This document shows positions 8,712 through 16,928 of a stretch of 64,000 nt of DNA, in pieces (within the stretch, counting starts at the first letter, position 1; every line of letters starts with the position of its first letter). The notes beneath the pieces were generated by a model. It was not told the origin of the DNA and ran no database searches. It saw nothing but the letters and a program-made list of their open reading frames with translations. This DNA comes from VAZQ01 sp963835165 (GTDB taxonomy: Bacteria; Pseudomonadota; Alphaproteobacteria; Rhizobiales; Xanthobacteraceae): the NCBI GenBank assembly GCA_963835165.1, contig CAWIGD010000054.1, forward strand, positions 45,098-109,097, written 5' to 3'. The position numbers and the translations under genes were made by a program.

Positions 8712-8963
8712 ATGGCGGAACAGGCTCACGGCCGACAGTTGCTGCATCTCGTGTTTGGCGGCGAACTCACCGATTTAGATCACGTGCAGTTTCGAAATCT
8801 CGACCAGCTGGATATTGTCGGCGTTTATCCCAACTACGCCACCGCTTATGCCGCTTGGAAGTCGAAGGCCCAGCAGACCGTCGATAACGCCCATATGCGC
8901 TACTTCATCGTGCATCTGCACCGTCTGCTCGATCCTGAATCGGAGCAGCGCGCCAAGCGCTGA
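8712..8963 (+). CDS. DUF4170 domain protein
   Basis: This small 83-residue cytoplasmic protein contains QLLHLVFGGELTDLDHVQFR and YPNYATAYAAWKSKAQQTVDNAHMRYFIVHLHRLL. It matches the alphaproteobacterial DUF4170 family, whose function is unknown. The ATG at 8712 has a GAGGGG ribosome site just upstream; the in-frame codons before it lie inside the preceding phosphatase gene. It sits between the CysQ-like and DUF374 genes, in an order conserved in related genomes, which suggests but does not prove an envelope-related role. Confidence 0.82.
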   Translation: MAEQAHGRQLLHLVFGGELTDLDHVQFRNLDQLDIVGVYPNYATAYAAWKSKAQQTVDNAHMRYFIVHLHRLLDPESEQRAKR

Positions 8964-8984
8964 CACCCTCGTGGCCGCCTTCCA

Positions 8985-9698
8985 ATGTCCTGGGTGAAGC
9001 GTCTTGTAGCCTTGCGCCCGTTCCAGATGACGGCTGGGATCGTGGCGGCCGAATACCTTCGTCTGGTATGGAAGACCACCCGGTTCGTGGTCGAGCCGGA
9101 GGGCATTTACGAGCAGTTCGAGCGCGACGCGCCGGTGATCATCGCCATGTGGCACGGCCAGCATTTTCTCATCCCGTTCATCAGGCGCGCGGAGGATCGC
9201 GCCAAGGTGCTGGTCTCGCGTCATCGCGACGGCGAGATCAATGCGCTTGCCGCGGAGCGGCTCGGGGTCGGTGCCATTCGGGGCTCTGGTCATCACGGCG
9301 GCGGGTTCATCGGCAAGGGCGGCGTGAGCGCCTTCAAGGAGATGCTGGGCGCGCTGCACGAGGGCTACAACGTCGCGCTCACCGCGGATATTCCCAAGGT
9401 CGCGCGCACCGCCGGGCTTGGCATCGTCAAGCTGGCAAGCGCGTCCGGCCGGCCGATCTATCCGATCGCGATCGCGACCAGACGGCGGGTGGAGCTCACG
9501 AACTGGGACCGCACGGCGATCAATCTTCCGTTCGGCCGTGGCGCCGGCGTCGCCGGCGAACCGGTGCGCGTGCCTGCGGAGGCGGACGGCGCCGCGCTCG
9601 AAGCCGCGCGGCACGCGGTCGAGGTGTCGCTCGACGCGGCCACCGCCCGCGCCTATGCCATCGTCGATCGGCAGCGAAAGGGTGGAAGTCGTGGCTGA
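8985..9698 (+). CDS. DUF374 lysophospholipid acyltransferase family protein
   Basis: The 237-residue protein carries the DUF374 pattern of the acyltransferase superfamily. IIAMWHGQHFLIPF replaces the usual HxxxxD region, and RHRDGEINALAAERLGVGAIRGSG and NVALTADIPKV follow. It is encoded directly upstream of waaA, and its stop overlaps the probable waaA start. Because it sits with waaA and lpxK, a role in acylating lipid A or a related envelope lipid is likely, but the substrate is not known from sequence. There is one weakly hydrophobic N-terminal stretch and no signal peptide. Confidence 0.85.
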   Translation: MSWVKRLVALRPFQMTAGIVAAEYLRLVWKTTRFVVEPEGIYEQFERDAPVIIAMWHGQHFLIPFIRRAEDRAKVLVSRHRDGEINALAAERLGVGAIRGSGHHGGGFIGKGGVSAFKEMLGALHEGYNVALTADIPKVARTAGLGIVKLASASGRPIYPIAIATRRRVELTNWDRTAINLPFGRGAGVAGEPVRVPAEADGAALEAARHAVEVSLDAATARAYAIVDRQRKGGSRG

Positions 9699-10995
9699 GC
9701 GCTTGCCGCTCACGCTGCACGCCTATCGGCTGCTGACGGCGGCAGCCACCCCGCTGGCGCCGGTGCTCGTTTCGTATCGTCTCAAACACGGCAAGGAGCT
9801 GCCGGAGCGTCTCACCGAACGTTACGGTGAGAGCACCGTCGCGCGTCCACCCGGCCCGCTGGTGTGGGTCCATGGCGCAAGCGTGGGCGAGCTGCTTGCG
9901 GTAATCCCGCTCATCGAGCGGATCTGTGAAAAGGACTTCGCGGTGCTGTGCACGTCCGGCACGGTCACCTCGGCCAATCTTGCCGAGCAACGCTTGCCCA
10001 AGGGCGCCATCCACCAGTTCGTGATTCTGGACACGCCGCGCTTCGTCGACCGTTTTTTCGACCATTGGCAGCCCGATCTTGCCATCTTCGTCGAGTCCGA
10101 TCTCTGGCCCAATCTGATCGTGACGAGCGCCGGGCGCGGCATCCCCTTGATCCTGGTCAATGGCCGTCTCTCCGAGCGCTCGTTCAATCGGTGGCGCCGC
10201 GTGCCCGGCACGATCGCGGCGCTGCTGGGCTGTTTCGACCTCTGCCTCGCGCAATCCGATGCGCATGCCGGCCGCTACCGCGATCTCGGCGCACCCCATA
10301 TCGTGACCACCGGCAACCTCAAGCTCGATGTGCCGGAGCCGCCGGCGCAGGCCGACGGCCTGGCTGCGCTGAAAGCCGCCGTCGGGGAGCGCACCATCAT
10401 CGCCGGGGCTTCGACCCATGCCGGCGAGGAGACGATGCTGGTCGAGGCGCACCGGCGCCTGCGCGGCGCGTTCCCACGGCTGCTCACGATCATCGCGCCG
10501 CGCCATCCCGATCGCGGCCCCGGGATCCTCGAAATCGCGCACGCCGCCGGTCTCGATGCGACGTTGCGCTCGCGCGGGGAATTGCCCGGCCCCGAAACCG
10601 AGATCTATATCGCCGATACGCTGGGGGAGCTCGGTCTGATTTACCGGCTCGCCCCGATCGTGTTCGTCGGCGGCTCGCTCGCGAGCCACGGCGGCCAAAA
10701 TCCGATCGAGCCGATCAAGCTGGGCGCGGCCATTCTGCACGGCCCTAACGTCTGGAATTTCGCTGAAATCTATGCCGCGCTGGGCAACTCGCATGGCGCC
10801 CAAGAGGTCACCGACGCAGGGACGTTCGCGGAGCGCGTCGGCGCCTGGCTCAAGGACGCGAACGAGCGCAGGACGGTGGCCAAGGCCGCGCGGGAGACGG
10901 TGGCCGCACTCGGGGGCGGGCTCGAGCGCACGCTGGCCGCACTTGAGCCCTATCTCATGCAGATTCGGCTGGAACGCCGCGCGAGCAATGCGTGA
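9691..10995 (+). CDS. waaA: 3-deoxy-D-manno-octulosonic acid (Kdo) transferase WaaA
   Basis: WaaA (KdtA) is a membrane-bound GT30 glycosyltransferase that adds Kdo to lipid IVA. The 434-residue product starts with a short hydrophobic anchor (LHAYRLLTAAATPLAPVLV). HGASVGE follows at about 61-67, where the Glu is the catalytic base in the family. C-terminal sugar-nucleotide-binding segments are GASTHAGEE, APRHPDR and FVGGSLASHGGQNPIEP. The start is a GTG, most likely at 9691 after GGGTGGA; GTG at 9682 is an alternative. It overlaps the DUF374 gene upstream and lpxK downstream, so the three are probably co-translated. Confidence 0.93.
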   Translation: MAERLPLTLHAYRLLTAAATPLAPVLVSYRLKHGKELPERLTERYGESTVARPPGPLVWVHGASVGELLAVIPLIERICEKDFAVLCTSGTVTSANLAEQRLPKGAIHQFVILDTPRFVDRFFDHWQPDLAIFVESDLWPNLIVTSAGRGIPLILVNGRLSERSFNRWRRVPGTIAALLGCFDLCLAQSDAHAGRYRDLGAPHIVTTGNLKLDVPEPPAQADGLAALKAAVGERTIIAGASTHAGEETMLVEAHRRLRGAFPRLLTIIAPRHPDRGPGILEIAHAAGLDATLRSRGELPGPETEIYIADTLGELGLIYRLAPIVFVGGSLASHGGQNPIEPIKLGAAILHGPNVWNFAEIYAALGNSHGAQEVTDAGTFAERVGAWLKDANERRTVAKAARETVAALGGGLERTLAALEPYLMQIRLERRASNA

Positions 10996-12010
10996 GCCTT
11001 CATTCTGGTGGCGCGAAGCGGGCCTCGCTTCTTCCGTGCTGGCACCGGTGGCGATGGTCTATGGCGCGGTTGCCGGACTGCGTCTCGCAGGGCGTGGCCG
11101 GCGCCCCGGCGTGCCGGTGGTCTGCGCGGGAAATTTGACGGTTGGCGGCGGCGGCAAGACGCCAACCGCATTGGCAGTGGCGCGGATGCTCGCGCATGCG
11201 GGCGAACGGCCGATATTCTTGAGCCGCGGGTATGGCGGGCGGCTTTCGGGTCCGGTGCGGGTCGATCCAGAGCGGCATCGCGCTCTCGACGTCGGCGACG
11301 AGCCGCTTTTGCTCGCACGCGTGGCGCCGACGATCGTCGCGCGGGATCGCGTCGAGGGAGCGCGGATGGCGGTCGCCGGTGCGGCGAGCGTCATCGTCAT
11401 GGACGACGGCTTTCAGAATCCTTCCCTTGCCAAGGACCTTTCGCTGCTCGTCGTCGATGCCCGACGCGGTATCGGTAATGGCCGGACCATCCCTGCGGGC
11501 CCCCTGCGGGCGCCGCTGCGGGCCCAGCTTGCGCACGCGCATGCGTTGGTGGTGGTCGGAATGTCCGCCGGCGCCGCAGGCGTGATCGCGGACGCGCGCG
11601 CTTGCGACATGCCGGTCCTGCGCGCCCGCCTGCGTCCGGATGCCGGGTTGAGCGCGACGCTCGCGGGCCAGCGCGTGCTGGCCTTTGCCGGCATCGCGGA
11701 TCCGCAGAAATTCTTTGCCACCCTTGCCGAGGCGGGGATCGCGGTTGGCGTAACACGAAGCTTTCCCGACCATCACCGCTATACGCCGGACGAGGCGCGT
11801 ACGCTATGCGACGAGGCCGACCGCAAGGGTCTTGCCCTGGTGACGACGGAAAAAGATCTCGTTCGACTGACCGGCGATGACCAATTGGCGCGACTCGCAA
11901 CGCGGGCCCACGCGCTGGCGGTGACGCTCGCCTTCGAGAACGAGCAGGAGTTCAAATCGCTGGTGCTGGAGCGGATCGCTGCAGCGCGGGCCAGGAACGG
12001 CGAGAGCTAA
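10988..12010 (+). CDS. lpxK: Tetraacyldisaccharide 4'-kinase LpxK
   Basis: LpxK phosphorylates the 4' position of the tetraacyldisaccharide to make lipid IVA, the substrate for WaaA. The 340-residue protein has an N-terminal membrane-associating helix (SVLAPVAMVYGAVAGLRLA), the P-loop GNLTVGGGGKTP, and the LpxK signature DDGFQNPSLAKDLSLLVVDA. SRGYGG and FPDHHRYT are also present. The ATG at 10988 overlaps the waaA stop by 8 nt. It ends the operon that starts at pmbA. Gene order and motifs make this assignment secure. Confidence 0.95.
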   Translation: MREPSFWWREAGLASSVLAPVAMVYGAVAGLRLAGRGRRPGVPVVCAGNLTVGGGGKTPTALAVARMLAHAGERPIFLSRGYGGRLSGPVRVDPERHRALDVGDEPLLLARVAPTIVARDRVEGARMAVAGAASVIVMDDGFQNPSLAKDLSLLVVDARRGIGNGRTIPAGPLRAPLRAQLAHAHALVVVGMSAGAAGVIADARACDMPVLRARLRPDAGLSATLAGQRVLAFAGIADPQKFFATLAEAGIAVGVTRSFPDHHRYTPDEARTLCDEADRKGLALVTTEKDLVRLTGDDQLARLATRAHALAVTLAFENEQEFKSLVLERIAAARARNGES

Positions 12011-12074
12011 GAGGGCACGCAGCGGAGGAGAATGCTTCCAGGCGAATCGCCACGGATTGAATCGCGGCTTCGCC

Positions 12075-12302
12075 CTACGTCTTTCTGGCGTCTGGGAAAT
12101 GCCGCTGCAGGACAGCTTCCGGATTGGCGTAGGGCTCCTGCAGGTCCACGCTCCAATATTTCAGCTCCTCGAGCGGGATCGGCACGCCGGTCACCGCGCA
12201 ACGCACGAATGCTCCGGGCCGTACGACGCGGAAGTCGCCGTCAAGATATTTGACCTCGGCCTCGCCCGCCATGGGGGAAGCGCGATCGGATCGGTTCAGC
12301 AC
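12075..12302 (-). CDS. DUF2093 domain protein
   Basis: This is a small protein of about 75 residues. The core EAEVKYLDGDFRVVRPG, then FVRCAVTGVPIPLEELKYWS and a C-terminal PEAVLQRHFP, identifies the alphaproteobacterial DUF2093 family of unknown function. CAVTG may be half of a metal site, but a second Cys pair is missing. The best start is GTG at 12302, preceded by GGAG 8 nt upstream; ATG at 12272 would give a 65-residue form. It converges on lpxK and lies head-to-head with the MetE-like gene at 12438. Confidence 0.8.
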   Translation of the reverse strand: MLNRSDRASPMAGEAEVKYLDGDFRVVRPGAFVRCAVTGVPIPLEELKYWSVDLQEPYANPEAVLQRHFPDARKT

Positions 12303-12437
12303 GTCCTGTCTCCACACAGCCGGTCCGCGCGGACTGCGTCCATCGCTTGACCACGACGGCACACAACATAGTGGCTCCGCCCGGCGCATGTAACCCACCG
12401 GATTGTGATTGTTGGGCGTGACTGCTAGATCGGGCCC

Positions 12438-13541
12438 ATGGACACCCATCCTCCGTTCCGCGCCGAGCATATAGGCAGCCTGCTGCGTCCGGCCGGACTC
12501 TTGGCGCTGCGCCAAAAATTCAACCGGGGCGAGATCGATCAGCACGAGCTCGCCGCGGCCGAGAACCGCGCGATCGAAGAGGCCGTCGCGTTGCAGGAGC
12601 GTCTCGGGTTCAAGCTCGCAACCGACGGCGAGTTCAGACGGCGCTCCTATCACAGCTATTTCTACGCCCAGCTTGGCGACGTGGCGCCGGACGCAGTGAT
12701 GAGCGATGTCGGCGACGGGTCCGGCGGCAGGGTGTCCCAGCCCGGCGCAGTCATCAGGAGCAAGCTGCGATGGACGCACCCGATCCACGTCGATGATTTC
12801 AAGCTGCTCAAATCGCTGACCAGAGCGGTGCCCAAGATCACCATTCCCGGTCCCTGCGCGCTGCATTTTCGCGGCGGCGACAAGGCCGTGACCGCGCATG
12901 CCTACCGCGATGTCGATGAATTCTGGAACGACACGGTCGAGGCCTATCACGATGAGCTTGCTGCGCTTGCCGCCGCCGGCTGCACCTATGTGCAGATCGA
13001 TGAGACCGCGTTCGCAAAGTTCGGCGATCCAGCAGTGCAGGCGACGCTTACCGCGCGCGGCGATGACTGGCGTGCGCTGATCGACAGCTATATCGACGTC
13101 ACCAATCGCGTTCTGCGCGGCGCCAATGGTATCCGCGTCGGCATGCACCTCTGTCGCGGCAATCGCGGCGGGCATTGGCATGCCGAGGGCAGCTACGACT
13201 TGATTGCGGACAAGCTGTTCAACGCCCTCGATATCGATTTCTTTTTTCTGGAATACGATTCGCCGCGAGCCGGCGATTTTTCGCCGCTGCGCCTCCTGCC
13301 CAAGGGAAAAACAATCGCGCTCGGTCTGGTGTCGACCAAGGCGGCGGCGGTGGAGGACAAGGCGGCGCTCAAGCGGCGCATCGAGGAGGCCAGCCGCCAT
13401 GTCGATCTCGATCGGCTGGCACTGAGCCCGCAATGTGGATTTGCCAGCTCGGAGGAGGGCAACCCGATCCCGCCGGCGGCGCAGGAGGCGAAACTTCAGC
13501 TGGTGGTCGAGGTCGCGCGCGAGGTCTGGGGCGAAAGCTGA
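12438..13541 (+). CDS. Cobalamin-independent methionine synthase-like protein (MetE C-terminal domain family)
   Basis: The 367-residue protein corresponds to the catalytic C-terminal half of MetE. All four zinc/thiol ligands are in place: H237 and C239 (GMHLCRGN), E272 (FFLEYDS) and C333 (LSPQCGFAS). EHIGSLLRP and LGFKLATDGEFRR at the N-terminus and TYVQIDE in the middle are also family features. The N-terminal half of full MetE is absent, as in the archaeal-type and xenobiotic-related relatives. The methyl donor is therefore uncertain: it may act on methylcobalamin protein or another methyl compound, or be an uncharacterised methyltransferase. It is divergent from the DUF2093 gene and stands alone. 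Confidence 0.85.
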   Translation: MDTHPPFRAEHIGSLLRPAGLLALRQKFNRGEIDQHELAAAENRAIEEAVALQERLGFKLATDGEFRRRSYHSYFYAQLGDVAPDAVMSDVGDGSGGRVSQPGAVIRSKLRWTHPIHVDDFKLLKSLTRAVPKITIPGPCALHFRGGDKAVTAHAYRDVDEFWNDTVEAYHDELAALAAAGCTYVQIDETAFAKFGDPAVQATLTARGDDWRALIDSYIDVTNRVLRGANGIRVGMHLCRGNRGGHWHAEGSYDLIADKLFNALDIDFFFLEYDSPRAGDFSPLRLLPKGKTIALGLVSTKAAAVEDKAALKRRIEEASRHVDLDRLALSPQCGFASSEEGNPIPPAAQEAKLQLVVEVAREVWGES

Positions 13542-13572
13542 GCGCCGCTACGGGGTAGGGGGCACATTCACG

Positions 13573-15180
13573 CTACGCGTCGAAGAGGCTGCCCTGACCC
13601 GAATCACCGCTGCCGCGCCGACCGCGCGGCTTGGTTGCCGGCAGGGGTTCCGATTTGCCCGCGGGGGCGGCGGTTGATCCTTCCGCCAATACGCGCACAT
13701 GGCCGTCGGAAAATTCGACGTCGAGCCGCATGCCAGCGTTCACCTGGGCCGCTTGCCGCAGCGGACGGCCTTCGAGATCACGCACCAGCGCAAAGCCGCG
13801 CGCAAGCACGCCGCGATGGGAGAGCGCGGTCAGCAATTGCCCGCAGCGCTCAAGCGACGTGACGCGGTGTCGAAGCAAGAGCCGCGCCGCACGCTCGCTG
13901 CGCTCGGCCAGCGCGGCGACGCGTTCGCGCTGCCGGTCGATGCGATTGCGATGGACGTCGGCATTAGCCCGTAAGCCCGCGGTCAGGCGGACGGTCGCGG
14001 TCGCCAGCCGTTCGCGCCGACGCAGCCGCGCGACGCCTTCCGCGCGCTGCGCCCGCTCCACCAGCGCCGTGACCAGTTCGCAGCAACGGCTCATGCGCGC
14101 GGTCAGGATCTGCGGGCCAAGCCGGACGGCCACCCGGGAGAATTGCCGGTGATGTAGTTGCGCATTGGCGATGAGAGCACGCGGCAGACGCGAACTGGCC
14201 TGATCGAGCCGTTGGCGCGGCAGCGCGAGCAGCGCCTCGGCCGTGGGCAGGGCGCGGATCGCCGCGCGCAGCTCCGTGCGCCGGGCCTCCTGGCAACGAT
14301 ACCAGCGGGCGAGCGACCGCTGCCCCAGGCCGTCGACGCGCACCAGCAACTCCGCGCGCACCGGCACCGCCCGTTCGGCGGCCGCGGTCGGCGTCGGCGC
14401 GCGCATGTCGGCGGCGAAGTCGATCAGCGTTACGTCGGTCTCGTGGCCGACCGCGGCGATCAGCGGGATCATGCTCGCGGCTGCCGCCCGCACGACGATC
14501 TCATCGTTGAACGACCACAAATCCTCGAGCGAGCCGCCGCCGCGCGCGACGATGAGCAAGTCGGGTCTGCGGATCGGCCCGTCCACCAGAAGCGCGTTGA
14601 AGCCCACGATGGCGGCGGCGACCTCCTCGGCGGAGCCTTCGCCCTGCACGCGCACCGGCCACACCAGCACGTGGCGGGGGAACCGGTCGGCAAGCCGATG
14701 CAAAATGTCGCGGATAACGGCACCAGTCGGCGAGGTAATGACGCCGATCAGTTCCGGCAGGAACGGCAACGGCTGCTTTCGCGCTGCGTCGAACAGGCCT
14801 TCGGCGGCGAGCTTTTTCTTGCGCTCTTCGACCAGCGCCATCAACGCGCCGAGCCCCGCCGGTTCCAGCGTCTCGATCACGATCTGGTATTTCGACTGAC
14901 CGGGATAGGTCGTCAGGCGTCCGGTGACGAAGACTTCGAGCCCTTCCTCCGGCTTGAGGCGCAGGCGGCCGAACGCAGTCTTCCAGATCACCGCCTCGAT
15001 CTTGGCGCCCGAATCTTTCAGCGCGAAATAGCAGTGGCCGGAGGAGTGCGGTCCGCGGTATCCGGAGATTTCGCCGCGCACGCGCACATAGCCGAAGGCG
15101 TCCTCGACGGTCTTCTTGAGCGCCGCCGAGAGCTCGGAGACGGTCCATTCGGGAACGTTAAGGCGCGCTTGCTCGTTCAT
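13573..15180 (-). CDS. xseA: Exodeoxyribonuclease VII large subunit XseA
   Basis: XseA is the catalytic subunit of exonuclease VII, which degrades single-stranded DNA from both ends. The 535-residue product begins with an OB-fold (VSELSAALKKTVEDAFGYVRVRGEISGY, about residues 10-37). The conserved catalytic core follows: LGVITSPTGAVIRDILHR-like residues, DLLIVARGGGSLEDLWSFND and IPLIAAVGHETDVTLIDFAAD. A long Arg-rich coiled-coil then runs to a short basic tail. The start at 15180 (MNEQARLNVPEWTVSELS) matches the family; an in-frame start at 15201 is less likely. The small subunit xseB is not in the window. Confidence 0.94.
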   Translation of the reverse strand: MNEQARLNVPEWTVSELSAALKKTVEDAFGYVRVRGEISGYRGPHSSGHCYFALKDSGAKIEAVIWKTAFGRLRLKPEEGLEVFVTGRLTTYPGQSKYQIVIETLEPAGLGALMALVEERKKKLAAEGLFDAARKQPLPFLPELIGVITSPTGAVIRDILHRLADRFPRHVLVWPVRVQGEGSAEEVAAAIVGFNALLVDGPIRRPDLLIVARGGGSLEDLWSFNDEIVVRAAAASMIPLIAAVGHETDVTLIDFAADMRAPTPTAAAERAVPVRAELLVRVDGLGQRSLARWYRCQEARRTELRAAIRALPTAEALLALPRQRLDQASSRLPRALIANAQLHHRQFSRVAVRLGPQILTARMSRCCELVTALVERAQRAEGVARLRRRERLATATVRLTAGLRANADVHRNRIDRQRERVAALAERSERAARLLLRHRVTSLERCGQLLTALSHRGVLARGFALVRDLEGRPLRQAAQVNAGMRLDVEFSDGHVRVLAEGSTAAPAGKSEPLPATKPRGRRGSGDSGQGSLFDA

Positions 15181-15265
15181 TGCAATCCGGTGAATCACCA
15201 TCCATGCGCGGCGTCAACCCAAGGGCCGGGTATGCGGGCGCATAAGCGCGGATGCTTGCGAAAAG

Positions 15266-15673
15266 CTAGCCTCCGATCTTGGCGTTGTATTGCTCGTCCG
15301 TGACGTGTTCCAGCCACGTGACATGCGTGCCGTCGAGACTCTCCTGCAGGGCAATGTGCACCATGTTGGTGTCGGGACCGGCGCCATGCCAATGCTTTTC
15401 CCCGGGCGCGATCCAGACCGTGTCGCCGGCGCGGATTTCGCGCACCGGGCCACCCCAGAGCTGAACCCGGCCAACGCCCGAGGTGACGTGCAGGGTCTGG
15501 CCGAGCGGATGAGTGTGCCATGCGGTGCGTGCTTTCGGCTCGAATCGTACCCACGCGCCCCTGATCCGCGCCGGCGCCGGTGCCTCGATGATGGGCTCCT
15601 GCCACACCGTGCCGGTGAATGAGTTGGCGCCCATGCGGCGCGAAGGCGTGGCGCCCAGCGGTTTGATGTCCAT
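15266..15673 (-). CDS. Cupin domain protein
   Basis: This 135-residue single-domain cupin has motif 1 as VRFEPKARTAWHTHPLGQTLHV and motif 2 as IRAGDTVWIAPGEKHWHGAGPD. It retains the metal-binding histidines (HTH and the later His). The overall form resembles the carboxymuconolactone/mandelonitrile-lyase-like cupins often annotated as quercetinase-related. The substrate cannot be read from sequence. The start at 15673 follows a GGAGG ribosome site. It lies between xseA and a Bug receptor on the same strand. Confidence 0.83.
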   Translation of the reverse strand: MDIKPLGATPSRRMGANSFTGTVWQEPIIEAPAPARIRGAWVRFEPKARTAWHTHPLGQTLHVTSGVGRVQLWGGPVREIRAGDTVWIAPGEKHWHGAGPDTNMVHIALQESLDGTHVTWLEHVTDEQYNAKIGG

Positions 15674-15837
15674 GTCCGCGTTGTCCTCCTGCTGCGTCGC
15701 GGCACTCCTAGCATGGATCGAGGGCAGCCCGAAGCGCGCTGCCGGGTGCGCGGGTGCTGCGCGGGACCGGGTTGAACCGTTGTTGGCGCTTCGTGGGCAA
15801 ACGGCCGACGCCGCCGAATCCCGATACCGCGCGCCTG

Positions 15838-16809
15838 TTAGTCGAGCTTGATGCCGATGTCCTTGATCAGCTTGCCGTACTTTTCGTAGTCGCTGCGAAT
15901 GAGTTGTGCGAACTCCGCTGGCGGCAGGATCAGGGGCTCAAGACTGCCCGACACGTTGAGCTTCTCGGCAAAGTCCGCGCGGGCCAGGATCTTCTGGATC
16001 TCGGTGCGCAGCGTGGTCATGACCGGTTCCGGCGTGCCCGCCGGAGCGAACAAGCCGAGCCAGATGTCGATGGCATATCCGGGATAGAATTCGCCGATGG
16101 TCGGCAGGTCGGGGAAGCGCTTGGAGCGGCTCTTCCCGCTGGTCGCGAGCGCGCGCAGTTGCCCGCCTTGGATCAGCGAGGCACTCGCCGACCCCGAGAA
16201 CAGCACCTTCGTGTCCCCTGCGACCGTGGCCGTGGTTGCCGGTGCGGCGCCTCTGAAAGGGACATGCAGGAGGTCGATGCCCGCCTGCCGCTTGAGCAGC
16301 TCCATGCAGAGCTGATGCTGGCTGCCGTTCCCGCCGGAGGCATAGGGTAGCGGCGGTTTGCTGTTGCGCGCGTATTCGATGAATTCCTGGAACGTCTTGA
16401 CCGGGAGCTCCGGGTTGATCGACAGCATGAACTGATTGGTTGCGACGCTCGTGACCGGCAAGAGGTCATTGAGGGGATCGAAGGTCAGCTTGGAATAGAC
16501 ATGCGGGTTGATCGTGATCCCGCTGTCGGCATGCAGAAGAAGCGTATATCCGTCGGGGGCGGACTTCGCGACGGCGTCGGAGGCAATGTTGCCGTTCGCC
16601 CCGGGGCGGTTCTCGATCACCACCGACCACCCCAGCGTCTCCTGCATGTAATGGGCGAGCAGCCGCGCGGATATGTCGGGGGCGCCGCCCGGCGGAATCG
16701 TGACCAGGATCCTGATCGGCCGCGACGGAAAGGGCGCTTGCGCCTGCGCCACGGCGCCGAACAGCGCCGCGAACAGCAGGACTGCGATGCGTATCAGATT
16801 GGCCGTCAC
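15838..16809 (-). CDS. Tripartite tricarboxylate transporter (TctC/Bug family) solute receptor
   Basis: This 323-residue periplasmic binding protein has a signal peptide (to about residue 24, AVAQAQA). The Bug signatures follow: PFPSRPIRILVTIPPGGAPDISARLL, ENRPGANGNIASDAVAKSAPDGYTLL, HVPFRGAAPATTATVAGDTKVLFSG and FAPAGTPEP. Receptors of this family capture carboxylates or related small organic molecules for a TctAB permease. No tctA or tctB is near, so it is an orphan receptor. The start is GTG at 16809 with an excellent GGAGGAAGCG site. It diverges from purD and is less like the 24-28 kb cluster than those are to each other. Confidence 0.9.
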   Translation of the reverse strand: MTANLIRIAVLLFAALFGAVAQAQAPFPSRPIRILVTIPPGGAPDISARLLAHYMQETLGWSVVIENRPGANGNIASDAVAKSAPDGYTLLLHADSGITINPHVYSKLTFDPLNDLLPVTSVATNQFMLSINPELPVKTFQEFIEYARNSKPPLPYASGGNGSQHQLCMELLKRQAGIDLLHVPFRGAAPATTATVAGDTKVLFSGSASASLIQGGQLRALATSGKSRSKRFPDLPTIGEFYPGYAIDIWLGLFAPAGTPEPVMTTLRTEIQKILARADFAEKLNVSGSLEPLILPPAEFAQLIRSDYEKYGKLIKDIGIKLD

Positions 16810-16928
16810 CGCTTCCTCCGCGTCACGCGCTGGCGCGTGGTTCCGTCAGGTACCTGCTCCCTTGCAGGAGCTTGCCGCCATGCTACACCACCCGTCGCCA
16901 GTCTTGCCTGCGGTCCGGTAGCGCATCC

